From contig JACVTC010000123.1 in NCBI GenBank assembly GCA_016946835.1, positions 1 through 64,000 of the forward strand: a stretch of DNA of 64,000 nucleotides. The letters run 5' to 3'. Position 1 is the first letter of the stretch. Every line of letters starts with the position of its first letter. The notes beneath the pieces are model-generated. The model worked only from the letters and a program-made list of their open reading frames with translations. It did not search any database and had not been told where the DNA came from. The position numbers and the translations under genes were made by a program. The DNA is from Neocallimastix lanati (nom. inval.). Taxonomy: Eukaryota; Neocallimastigomycota; Neocallimastigomycetes; Neocallimastigales; Neocallimastigaceae. This document shows, piece by piece, positions 35,617-45,018 of this stretch.

Positions 35617-35846
35617 CTATCATCATCTTTATTATTATCATCCATTAATTCTTGGATGACTTTCCTGGTTTCACCAATTGAGGTTAAAACACAGGCATAA
35701 AATATAATCTTGGAGTCTTCAACATGTTCAAGCTTTATCCAAAGCTCTAAATCAGACTTCCAAGTTTTAACATCTAAATTTTCTTTGGATATTTTTTCAA
35801 TATCCTTAAGTTCTTTTTTTAAATCTTTAAAATTAATTGAACTCAT
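34893..35846 (-). CDS. gag: G1 gag with CCHC knuckle
   Basis: 317 codons from ATG 35846 (MSSINFKDLK). It is a helical capsid-like protein with an Asp run near residues 70-100 (encoded by TCATCA repeats on the plus strand), a retrotransposon-gag region with NLLRELRALRIKRNERIKDF, and the nucleocapsid knuckle CYFCKEPGHYQNNC near 284. It stops at TGA 34893-34895, directly after the slippery heptamer. Separate gag and pol frames with a short overlap are typical of many gypsy elements. Confidence 0.88.
34896..34902 (-). promoter_or_regulatory. Candidate -1 ribosomal frameshift site of G1
   Basis: On the minus strand the last gag codons are CGT TTA AAT TGA. T TTA AAT fits the X XXY YYZ rule; slipping back one base at TTA AAT reads TTT AAA TTG AGT, exactly entering the open pol frame, which is closed just upstream by TAA. 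A weak GGGA/TCCC stem lies a short distance downstream. The motif class is established; use in this element is inferred. Confidence 0.7.
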
Positions 35847-36216
35847 TTTAAAAAAAACACACTTTTAAAAAAAAATAAAATAAAAAAATTGATTTATTAA
35901 TTATTTAATTGCTATATTTTTATTTATTTATTTATTTATTTACAATTAAAATTATATATTTAAGTAATTTATATCTCTAGTGAGACGTTTCCGGCTAGTG
36001 TATATTTAATTTTGCTATATACACCCGTACTCCCCCTCCTGGACACTAGAATAAATATAAATTAATAAACTAGTTGGAGTGTTCACTATTCTTTCAAGCT
36101 AATAACCCCTTTCGTTTATCTTTACTTAAATAAAAAAAATATATACAATTATTTACAAAAAAAATTTTTTTTTTTTTTAATATAGCAATTAAAAATATTT
36201 AAAAACACAAAAATTA

Positions 36217-36247
<31 letters not shown>

Positions 36248-36420
36248 ATTTATTTATTTATTTGTTATCGGTTATTATTACAATATTTACAATTACAATT
36301 ACAATTACAATTATTATTAAGTTTATATAATTACAACTTAAAAAAAACAAATAAACTTAATTAAAAACAAGGTAAATTAACAAACCTAATACAACTTGAA
36401 AAACCGCTATCTATTACAAC

Positions 36421-36720
36421 TGCCGACCACGCAGAGGGACCTTAGTATTTCGGTATACTAAGTGAATTTGCCTGAGTCAAGTGGAGGAGCACCCAAACCG
36501 TGTTGAACGTATAATGGGTGATCTATAGGGTAATTTCTGCTTCCCAACAGTATTTACCGCTATATCTAATCGGGGTTCGATTAGTTCGTAACCGGCCCCT
36601 CTCCAAACACCTGATTAAACCACTCGCAATTATAGAATTATCTATAACTGCTTAGTACGCAGTAAACTCAGTATATAGTTTTATTTGGAGCACGCGAAGA
36701 CCAAATAAAACTGATGTTAA
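36421..36720 (-). other. G1 structured 5' leader
   Basis: An island much richer in G+C than its surroundings lies in the untranslated leader. It holds several perfect short hairpins: CTTAGTAT/ATACTAAG (36441-36462), CTAATCG/CGATTAG-type (around 36567-36585), ACTGC/GCAGT (about 36648-36663) and TATTTGG/CCAAATA (about 36682-36708). Clustered stems in a retroelement leader often serve packaging or dimerisation; that role is inference here. Confidence 0.6.
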
Positions 36721-36835
36721 TTTTTATTACTACCACAACAACAACAATCACAACAACAACACCAACCACAACAACAACACAAAAACCGATAACAATAAAA
36801 AAAAAATTTGATGATGATGATTGTAAAAGTGTAAA

Positions 36836-36888
<53 letters not shown>

Positions 36889-36917
36889 TAATTTAATTTA
36901 ATTTAATTCTATTAAAT

Positions 36918-37352
36918 TTAATTTAAAAAAATTATTCTCATAATTCCAAAAAAAAAATAAGTCCTAGTAGTTCCAATTTCCTTCTTGGTCTTCTCCTTCT
37001 TGGTCTCTTCTTCTTGGTCTTCTTCTTGGTTTTCTTCTTGGTCTTCTTCTTGGTTTTCTTCTTGGTCTTCTTCTTGGTTTTCTTCTTGGTTTTCTTCTTG
37101 GTTTTCTTCTTGGTTTTCTTCTTGGTCTTCTTCTTGGTTTTCTTCTTGGTCTTCTTCTTGGTTTTCTTCTTGGTTTTCTTCTTGGTTTTCTTCTTGGTTT
37201 TCTTCTTGGTCTTCTTCTTGGTCTTCTTCTTGGTTTTCTTCTTGGTCTTTTTCTTGGTCTTCTTCCACTTGGTTTTCTTCTTGATCTTCTTTTTCTTGGT
37301 CTTCTTCCACTTGGTTTTCTTCTCGATCTTCTTTTTCTTGGTCTTCTTCCAC
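36918..37352 (-). CDS. Acidic Glu/Gln/Asn repeat frame in the G1 leader (doubtful gene)
   Basis: 144 codons from ATG 37352. Residues 20-115 are a 5-residue repeat, QEEN/DQEE, made by a 15-bp unit of the type TCTTCTTGGTTTTCT on the plus strand. It lies between the G1 primer site and gag, so it would be an upstream frame in the genomic RNA. No known domain is present. The codons vary at Asp/Asn only (GAC/AAC), as expected of unit sequence variation, and the frame may simply be a translated minisatellite. Confidence 0.3.
   Translation of the reverse strand: MEEDQEKEDREENQVEEDQEKEDQEENQVEEDQEKDQEENQEEDQEEDQEENQEENQEENQEENQEEDQEENQEEDQEENQEENQEENQEENQEEDQEENQEEDQEENQEEDQEEETKKEKTKKEIGTTRTYFFFGIMRIIFLN
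37017..37280. repeat. 15-bp minisatellite in the G1 leader
   Basis: About 17 copies of TCTTCTTGGTTTTCT, with GTC/GTT variants in mixed order. It is purine-rich on the element's sense strand. Confidence 0.88.
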
Positions 37353-37354
37353 TT

Positions 37355-37403
37355 GGTCTACTTCTTCTTCTTCTTCTTCTTCTTCTACTTCTTCTTCTTC
37401 TTC

Positions 37404-37435
<32 letters not shown>

Positions 37436-37466
37436 CTTCTTCTTCTTCTTCTACTTCTTCTTCTTC

Positions 37467-37498
<32 letters not shown>

Positions 37499-37526
37499 CT
37501 TCTTCTTCTTCTTCTTCTTCTTCTTC

Positions 37527-37588
<62 letters not shown>

Positions 37589-37598
37589 CTTCTTCTTC

Positions 37599-37630
<32 letters not shown>

Positions 37631-37648
37631 CTTCTTCTTCTTCTTCTT
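37355..37648. repeat. (TTC)n/(GAA)n tract next to the G1 primer site
   Basis: Nearly 300 bp of TTC triplets with occasional TAC. On the G1 sense strand it is an uninterrupted purine tract of GAA type starting right after the primer site. Long GAA/TTC tracts can form triplexes and hinder polymerases. Confidence 0.95.
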
Positions 37649-37665
37649 CCCCGATATCTCCACCA
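37649..37665 (-). promoter_or_regulatory. G1 primer-binding site
   Basis: The minus strand reads TGGTGGAGATATCGGGG four bases after the 5' LTR. The leading TGG pairs with a tRNA CCA end, and the cognate tRNA would begin GGAGATA. I cannot name it with confidence. The same 17 bases are the primer site of Z at 27388-27404. Confidence 0.85.
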
Positions 37666-37669
37666 ATTT

Positions 37670-38697
37670 TGGTAGACTCGGGGTTGACACTTAGATATTT
37701 AAAATCAAGCAGGGGGGGGGACGGGTATTACCCTGCTTTGATTTTAAATAAAAAAAAAAAATAATAATTTTTTTTTTTAAAAGTTATTTATTTATTTTTT
37801 TTTATTAATATAAAATTTTTTATTTAAAGTACACACATTTAATTTTTAAGAAATTGTTACAATATTTATATTTTTTTATAAATTTAAAGTATAATTAATT
37901 GTTTATAATTTAAGTAATTTTATAGAATTATTGAATTAATTTTATATCAATAATTCATTTTTGTTTTAATTTTTATAAATATAATAATATAATATTCAAA
38001 TATAATTTAATTAAAAATAATTATAAAATAAATATATAGAAAATAGTTTTTACTATTTTCTTTGATATTTTTAAGTTAAATAAATTGTTTTTAAAGATTA
38101 ATATAATAAATTTAATAATCTTTAATTATTTTAAATAATACTTGTAATTATTTTCAAAATAAAATAAAATTTTTATAATATTTAATTAATAAATTTGATA
38201 ATATTTAAATAATAATTTTTATAATAAGTAAAATTTTTAATAATAATTTTTAATAATAAATTTAATTAATAATCTTAATAATTTTATAATAATATTTAAT
38301 AGTTATAATATATAAATTTTTATAATAATATTTAATAATTTTAATAATTTTATAATATTAATAATTTATAATAATTTTTAGAATAATATTTAATTAATAA
38401 TTTTAATAATTTTATAATAATTTTTATAATAATATTTAATTAATATTTTTAATAATTTAGTATCTTAAAAGTATAATTTTAATATTTACAATTGTATTTT
38501 AATATATACATATATTTAATAATATAACAATAAAGTGATTAATTAAAATTTATTTACATTATTTACAAATTAAAATTAATTTATATCAAAATAAATTAAA
38601 TTTACAATGAGGTTTAGGTTATGAAGAATATAGGAAAGTACAATTTAGTAAAGAATTATTAATAATAAAATAAAGGTTATTAATTCATTCTTTACCA
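37670..38697 (-). repeat. G1 5' LTR
   Basis: 1028-bp partner of 29797-30823. Near its minus-strand 3' end (37701-37746) AAAATCAAAGCAGGG pairs with CCCTGCTTGATTTT, leaving one bulged base; this U5 hairpin lies about 30 bp before the primer site. Confidence 0.94.
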
Positions 38698-38700
38698 CGA

Positions 38701-39680
38701 TGTAATAATTTAATTAAAAAATTATAATTAAATTATTAATCATTAATATTAGCTCTAACTGCTAATATTAAAGGTTTAGAAAAGAATCATACTTACCTAT
38801 GGTTCTTTCTAATTATCGAGTTTATTATAACGAATTATAATAGACGAAACACTAAAATTGATAAGGAAAAGTTTTAATTATAAAATTTGTTTTATTAAAA
38901 TAATTTGTTTTATTATTTATTAAAAATTTTAAATGTTAAAACTTATTGTTATTATTATTATATTATAATTGTTATAATAATAACTCTTGATTTCTCAAAG
39001 AGAACTCAAAAGCCTTATTTATACTTTTTTGTCAAAATAAGGTTAAAATCAAAAGAGGTTCTAATCTTAACAAATCTCTTATCTAGGAAAAGACTAGAAG
39101 AAAAACCTAGATAAGTTTTTTGATCGATATTCTATCCATATCGATCATCGCGTTAATTAAGTAAAACCGATTACTTTTAAGAAGTAATTGGAAAAACCTT
39201 AATTAACCGATTACTTAATCTAATATAATGATCGAAAATAAAAGAATAAAATAATGAAAATTATTTCGATCATAAAATTTAAAATTTAATCTATTTAGTT
39301 CTATTTTATAGAACTTTACATAAAAAATATAAAACAATACATTAATAATAAAATACATGATCAATACAATACAGAATACATGATAAAATACAGAATAGTG
39401 TTTTAGTTTATGATTTAATGAGTGAGAGAAAACTAAAACTAATAAATTTAATAATTAAGTGAATAATTAAATAAATTTAATATTATTTTAAATGTATAAA
39501 AATTATTTAATTAAATAAATTTTTAATATTAAACTAAATAAAATTTTAATATATAATTAAATAAATTATTAATTATGATTAATTGTATAAATGAAATATG
39601 AGTTAAATAAAAGTTATATTAATTATAACTTAACTAAGAAAATATAATTATTTTGTTAAAAATAATTATAGATTCTTACA
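38701..39680 (-). repeat. G2 3' LTR
   Basis: 980 bp, TGTAATAATTT...GATTCTTACA on the plus strand. The adjacent minus-strand purine tract is TAAAGGGAGCAA (39681-39692). A 69-codon frame occurring identically in both LTRs is part of the repeat and not a supported gene. Confidence 0.95.
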
Positions 39681-39689
39681 TTGCTCCCT

Positions 39690-42600
39690 TTATGGTGATG
39701 GTTCCTTTAATCCTATGTCTCTTTCAGTATAAGGCTCCAACTGCGAGATATGAAATACCGGGTGTAAATGAAGATTTTCTGGTAATTCAAGACGGTAGTT
39801 CATTCTTTCCCTCACTTCTATGACCTTAAAGGGTCCAAGATACTGGTTAGAAAGCTTTTTTGCAGGTTCATTGGAGAAGTAATACCTTTTCAACCAAACC
39901 ATGTCGTTAACATGGAAAGTAGGACCAGAAGCTTTCCTAGAGTCACCAAACTTTTTGAAATCTTCTTTAGCTTTGATAAGGTGCTTTTTAAGGGCATCAA
40001 AATGGGCAGACCAATCCCTAGTAAGTACAGAGGCATTATCTTTTAAAAGAACAGGAGGAGAGTCAATATTGCATACTGGATTAAAACCATAATTTGCACA
40101 GAAAGGCGACATGTTTATAGATTTGTGAAATGAGTTGTTATAAGCCATTTCACAAAGAGGTAGATAAAAACACCATTCATTTTGGGCAGTAGAACAGTAG
40201 CATCGTAAATATTGTTCGATTACGGAATTAGCCCTTTCGACTTGACCATTTGTTTGTTGGTGATGAGCAGTAGCGAGTCTTGGCTTAGTATTTAGAGCTG
40301 AGCAGAGTGAGGTCCAAAATTCAGAAGAGAACTGGGAGCCATGATCAGAGACAATGATTTTAGGGAATCCATGATACCGAAAAACGTTGTAAAGGAGCAT
40401 CTTGGCGGTCAGGTCAGCGGAAGGGACGTCGGAGCAAGGAACTAAATGGATCATCTTTGTTAAGTGATCCGAAACCACCATAATACATGTGCAATCTTGT
40501 GAACTAGGTAACGAAACTATAAAATCAACCCCAATAATTTCCCATGGTTTATTGGGAACAGGCAACGGTTGAATTTTTCCGTAGGGTTTATGTCTACGAA
40601 TTTTACACCTAGCACAAGTTGAACAAGAAAGTACATAATTATGAATATCTTTCTTCATATTAGGCCACCAGTAGTATCTCTTGATTTTATCAAGAGTTTT
40701 GTCAATACCTTGGTGTCCGTTGGTGGGTGAGTCATGAAAAGATTTCAAAATTCTTGCTCTTAAAGTGGATGGGACGATGATTCTGTTTTGGAAATGTAAG
40801 ACCCCTTCATTTAAAGAAAATAAAGAACTTTTAACTGTGTTTGACTTAGTTTTAATTTTTTCTAAAATAGATTTGCAATATGTGTCAGCCGTTTGGGCAT
40901 CAATCAAACTACTAATATTATCAGTGTTTGCACAACATAAGGCATTATCATCCAATAATGGACGGTCTTTGTTGTGGAGGGAAACCACGGAATTATAATC
41001 CGGACGTCTCGACGACGAATCTGGTTCACTACTCCTTGATCCACAAAATTTGTCAGTCGGTTGGGTATCAATCAAGCTACTGATAATAGTGTTTGCACAA
41101 CAAAAGGCATTATCATCCAATAAAGGACGGTCTTTGTTGTGGAGGGAAACCACGGATTTATAATCCGGACGTCTCGACAACGAATCTGGTTTACCACACC
41201 TTGATCCAGGTCTGAACGAAATCCTAAAGTCAAACTTAGAAAGAAAGAGGCTCCATCTTATCTGGCGTTGGTTTAAATGTTGAGGCTTTTTAAAATATAA
41301 TAAATTCCTGTGATCGGTAATGATTTGAATAGGAAACTTAGCCCCTTCAAGGTGGTGACGCCAGGTTTCAAAAGCGGTGATAATAGCGAGTAGTTCCTTG
41401 TCATATATTGTATAATTTAATTCAGAAGATGACAAAGACCTAGAATGAAAAGCGACAGGGTGAAGTTCGTTATCCTTGTCACTGATTTGAGAAAGAATGC
41501 AACCCACAGCAAAATCACTGGCATCAGTTTCAACAGTGAATTCCTTATCTGGATCGGGGTAGATAAGGATTTCGTCTGTGGTAAAAGCAAGTTTTAATTT
41601 TTTGAAGGCATTCTCAGCATCATCATTCCATTTGAACTCGTTATTCTTCTTGAGGAGTATTCTTAAGGGTTCCATAATTATGGCGAAATTCTTTATGAAT
41701 TTCCTATAGTAGTTACAGAGTCCGAGGAAACTTTGAAGTTCATTCATGTTTTTTGGAGTAGGCCATTCAAGAATTGATTTTACTTTGTTTTTATCCATAG
41801 AAAGGCCATTTATTGATACAACAAACCCTAAAAAAGTAGTTTCAGGAACGTGAAATTCACATTTTTCTAGTTTTACATAGAGACCATTTTTGACTAACAA
41901 GGAAAGGACATGATGAACATGTTTAATATGTTCAGTAAGGTTTTTCGAATATATTATAATGTCATCTAAGTAGACAAAGAGAAACAAGCCAATATCATCA
42001 GAAAAAATGTCTTGGATAAAGCGTTGAAAAACCGAAGGAGCATTACGTAAACCAAAAGGCATTACACGGTATTCAAAATGACCAAAAGGAGTACGAAAAG
42101 CAGTAAGGTATTCATGGCCTTTCTTGACACGAACTAAGTTATAGGCAGATCTTAAGTCAAGCCGAGAGAAAATAATAGCACCTTTAAATGATTCTATCAA
42201 ATCAGATATCCTAGGAATTGGATAGCTATTTCTGATAGTAATTGAATTAGGTTTTCGGTAGTCAACGCAGAGTCTGAGAGAGCAGTCATGTTTTTTAACA
42301 AATAGCACTGGAGCACCAGTAGGAGATTTTTTAATTATTTCTTCATTTTTGTCAGAATCCTTCATTTTACTATCTTGAATTAAAACAGCACAGATATCCA
42401 TATCGCTTAATTCGTCTTCAGATATGGAATCAGGAATTATAGAATCAAGAGAAGTTTCTCTCTTCTGTTCATTATTGGGTAAGAGAGAAGCAGTAATATC
42501 TGATGAATGGAAAACAAACCTATTACCCTTAGCAGAAGGGCAATGGTTTTTACAGTAGCTTTCCAAGAAGTAAATTTTATTATTTTTGTAATCAATGTAA

Positions 42601-43685
42601 GGTGAATGAAGGCTTAACCAATCTCTTCCAAGGATTGCAGATACGTCTTGAAGTTGTAAATTGGCTATAAAGAATTCAAATGTTTCCGTATGGTCCATGA
42701 AAGTAAGCTTAAGACGTTTTGTAACTTGTTTTATAGCCATATTCTTTTCATTAGGAAGTTTTACATTGATCGTATTTGAGAGGTTTGAATAAGGAATTTT
42801 GTTTGCTGTTACGAAGCTTTTGCAGAGATAACTTCTAGCAGAGCCCGAGTCAATAAGGATTCTGGTTTTAATCTTTTTGTTATTAACGGTTAACAAGAAA
42901 GTTGTAGTCATTTTATTATTATGACTTGGGGTGTAATTTGCTGATAAAATACTTCCATTGTCTCGTCCCTTATGGTGCTTATTGCGTTTAAATTTGTTTT
43001 CGGTCATGTTAGTTTCGTTTCTTTTTCGTTTGAAAGATTTACTATTCTTTGGCTTGTAGTCATTGGTCTTTACTTTTTGCTTAAGTAAACATTTTCTATC
43101 AATATTGATAATAGAATTTGTTGCCTCAAATAAACTTTTAGGTTTGTCTAATTTATTGAACTCTGTTTTAACATCCTCAAGAAGACCTCTTTTGATTAGG
43201 TCAATGAATACATCGTCCGGCCATCCAATACGTCCAGCTAACCTTCGAAATTCAATAGTATATAATGCGGCTCTTCCTAAATGAAGTTGTTTTAAGTTTA
43301 GAAGTTGTTCAATAAGAACATCCTTCTGTTCTTTAGTATCCCCAAAATTGCTTATCAAAATATCTTTAAAGGTGTCATAGCTTAACGAATTTAAAGTCCC
43401 ATCAGCCTTCAATGAAAGTCCCCATTTCTTTGGAGGTCCATGTAACATGCTGATAACATAAGAAATTTTTAAGTCGTCCGTGGAAAAAGAGTTGGGATGT
43501 TTTTTAAAAAACAATTCACTCTGTTCCAGGAGCTCATTAACGTTAAGTTTGTTGTTATCAGCTAAGTCCTTGGATAACACTCCGTTGGCGGAAAAGAAGG
43601 TAGGAATAAATTCTGTTAAAGCTGTTATAAGCTTTGAGGATTCAACTTCACTTGGAATTTGGGCGTTATTACTATTGGATTCCAT
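39690..43685 (-). CDS. G2 gag-pol polyprotein
   Basis: 1331 codons from ATG 43685 to a stop inside the purine-tract region. Gag (residues 1-250) has a Ty3-type capsid region but no CCHC knuckle; a Lys/Arg-rich stretch (FKRKRNE...FKRNKHHKG) sits in its place. Protease LIDSGSARSYL near 280; reverse transcriptase LCVDYRKPNSIT, MPFGLRNAPSVFQ and YLDDII near 555; RNase H ETDASDFAVG near 715; integrase HHCC finger and GVDFIVSLP, SDHGSQF, NGQVERAN near 1040-1165. It ends with a PVFHISQLEPY motif and no chromodomain. Between RNase H and integrase a 56-residue segment is tandemly duplicated. A single frame implies a gag-pol fusion cleaved by the protease. Confidence 0.94.
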   Translation of the reverse strand: MESNSNNAQIPSEVESSKLITALTEFIPTFFSANGVLSKDLADNNKLNVNELLEQSELFFKKHPNSFSTDDLKISYVISMLHGPPKKWGLSLKADGTLNSLSYDTFKDILISNFGDTKEQKDVLIEQLLNLKQLHLGRAALYTIEFRRLAGRIGWPDDVFIDLIKRGLLEDVKTEFNKLDKPKSLFEATNSIINIDRKCLLKQKVKTNDYKPKNSKSFKRKRNETNMTENKFKRNKHHKGRDNGSILSANYTPSHNNKMTTTFLLTVNNKKIKTRILIDSGSARSYLCKSFVTANKIPYSNLSNTINVKLPNEKNMAIKQVTKRLKLTFMDHTETFEFFIANLQLQDVSAILGRDWLSLHSPYIDYKNNKIYFLESYCKNHCPSAKGNRFVFHSSDITASLLPNNEQKRETSLDSIIPDSISEDELSDMDICAVLIQDSKMKDSDKNEEIIKKSPTGAPVLFVKKHDCSLRLCVDYRKPNSITIRNSYPIPRISDLIESFKGAIIFSRLDLRSAYNLVRVKKGHEYLTAFRTPFGHFEYRVMPFGLRNAPSVFQRFIQDIFSDDIGLFLFVYLDDIIIYSKNLTEHIKHVHHVLSLLVKNGLYVKLEKCEFHVPETTFLGFVVSINGLSMDKNKVKSILEWPTPKNMNELQSFLGLCNYYRKFIKNFAIIMEPLRILLKKNNEFKWNDDAENAFKKLKLAFTTDEILIYPDPDKEFTVETDASDFAVGCILSQISDKDNELHPVAFHSRSLSSSELNYTIYDKELLAIITAFETWRHHLEGAKFPIQIITDHRNLLYFKKPQHLNQRQIRWSLFLSKFDFRISFRPGSRCGKPDSLSRRPDYKSVVSLHNKDRPLLDDNAFCCANTIISSLIDTQPTDKFCGSRSSEPDSSSRRPDYNSVVSLHNKDRPLLDDNALCCANTDNISSLIDAQTADTYCKSILEKIKTKSNTVKSSLFSLNEGVLHFQNRIIVPSTLRARILKSFHDSPTNGHQGIDKTLDKIKRYYWWPNMKKDIHNYVLSCSTCARCKIRRHKPYGKIQPLPVPNKPWEIIGVDFIVSLPSSQDCTCIMVVSDHLTKMIHLVPCSDVPSADLTAKMLLYNVFRYHGFPKIIVSDHGSQFSSEFWTSLCSALNTKPRLATAHHQQTNGQVERANSVIEQYLRCYCSTAQNEWCFYLPLCEMAYNNSFHKSINMSPFCANYGFNPVCNIDSPPVLLKDNASVLTRDWSAHFDALKKHLIKAKEDFKKFGDSRKASGPTFHVNDMVWLKRYYFSNEPAKKLSNQYLGPFKVIEVRERMNYRLELPENLHLHPVFHISQLEPYTERDIGLKEPSP
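40883..41218 (-). repeat. 168-bp tandem duplication inside G2 pol
   Basis: Two adjacent copies, starting near 40883 and 41051, encode related 56-residue segments containing RRPDY(K/N)SVVSLHNKD. The period is a multiple of three, so the frame is kept. They diverge by several substitutions, so this is not an assembly echo. It lies in the tether between RNase H and integrase. Confidence 0.85.
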
Positions 43686-45006
43686 TTTTACCTAAATTAT
43701 AAATTATATTAACTATGAAATATATATATATGTTTATTATGATTATAAGGTCATAGTTAGGAAGTTTTTGGCGAAAGAAAACAGTTGAATAAGAAAATAC
43801 TCAAGCATTTCCAGACGATTTTCCAGAAGCACGTTAGCAGTAACAGTAGTATGTACTTAATGACGGGAGCAGCTTGCCTATTACTGGTGTCATGTTCCCG
43901 CGTACACCACGATTGCAACCTACCACACATCGGATAGGCCAGTCCAGAGCTGCCCAGATCGCTGCCTGTGACAGATAAACTTAATCCGGAAACTGTTACC
44001 TAGATGCTAACACACTTCTGCTTCTAAGGTCTGTACTAAGTCTTGGTTCTTCTATATTGTTTCCTTGGCCTACTTCTTCCAGTTCTATTTCCCTAAAATC
44101 ATGTAAACATATGTTAGTGTATTTATGTGTTCTTATTATTGTTATTATTTATTTTATTATTGCTATTTATTGTTGTTTAATTTTTTTTATTATTTATCAT
44201 TTATCATTTATCATTTATTATTTACTATCATTATTTATTATTATTTATTATTATTTATTATTATTTATTATTATTTATTATTATTTATTATTATTTATTA
44301 TTATTTATTATTATTTATTATTATTTATTATTTATTATTATTTATTATTATTTAGTATTATTTAGTATTATTTAGTATTATTTATTATTTATTATTATTT
44401 ATTATTATTTAGTATTATTTAGTATTATTTATTATTATTTATTATTATTTATTATTATTTTATTATTATTTATTATTATTTATTATTATTTTATTATTAT
44501 TTATTATTATTTTATTATTATTTATTATTATTTATTATTATTTATTATTATTTATTATTATTTATTATTATTTATTATTATTTATTATTATTTATTATTA
44601 TTTATTATTATTTATTATTATTTATTATTATTTATTACTATATATCTATTCTTTTAATTTTTTATGATTTTAATTATTTATCCAACTAATTATTACTATT
44701 TACTTATTTTTTAATATTTAATTTATGGTTTATATTAATTTATTCTTATAATTTCTATACTAAATTATTAATTAATGATTTTTGATCTGATTTACTAATA
44801 TTATCTACTTATATTTTAATATTTAATTTATTTACTATATATTAATTTATTTTTTTTAATTTCTAGATTATTCTATATAATTTATATTATTTTATTTATT
44901 ATTAATCATAAAAATTTTTATTGTACTACACTAAATTATTTTGTACTACTTGATTCTAGAAATTAATTATATTATTAAATTAACTATTCTATTAAACTAT
45001 ACTAAG
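43686..45006 (-). other. G2 5' leader with structured segment and (ATT)n array
   Basis: From 43740 to 44060 base composition is unusually balanced, with no reading frame, as expected for a structured leader. From about 44150 to 44640 is a long ATT/ATTT microsatellite (unit TATTATTATTT). Short frames here on either strand are products of it. Confidence 0.65.
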
Positions 45007-45018
45007 AAGAGTTATTAT
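45007..45018 (-). promoter_or_regulatory. G2 primer-binding site, self-priming type
   Basis: The minus strand reads ATAATAACTCTT on the base after the 5' LTR. Its reverse complement, AAGAGTTATTAT, occurs on the minus strand inside the LTR at 45306-45295, 28 bp downstream of the end of a TATAAATA box (45341-45334). The start of the mRNA would thus pair with its own primer site over 12 nt, as in Tf1/sushi elements. Confidence 0.7.

Larger units (their letters stand above)
29797..38697 (-). mobile_element. G1: Ty3/gypsy element, minus strand, last CGAA-linked member
   Basis: LTRs of 1027 and 1028 bp (29797-30823 and 37670-38697) differ by about one substitution and one G in a homopolymer, so the insertion is young. 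The minus strand reads primer site, long structured leader, gag (34893-35846), pol (30847-34896), purine tract, 3' LTR. CGAA lies on its left (29793-29796). On its right CGA is followed by G2, beyond which CGAA is completed (46001-46004). Pol has reverse transcriptase, RNase H and integrase without a chromodomain. Both frames are open, so it may be functional apart from the unusual protease motif. Confidence 0.92.

Noticed and set aside
36985-37694. Plus-strand Ser/Trp/Phe and Val/Phe repeat frames
   Set aside because: Shadows of the 15-bp and TTC repeats of the G1 leader on the antisense strand.
38905-39114. 69-codon frame, also at 45223-45432
   Set aside because: Identical because it lies in both LTRs of G2; no domain and antisense to the element.
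44057-44365. Frames across the ATT microsatellite
   Set aside because: All reading frames of the (ATT)n array are open; this is repeat translation.
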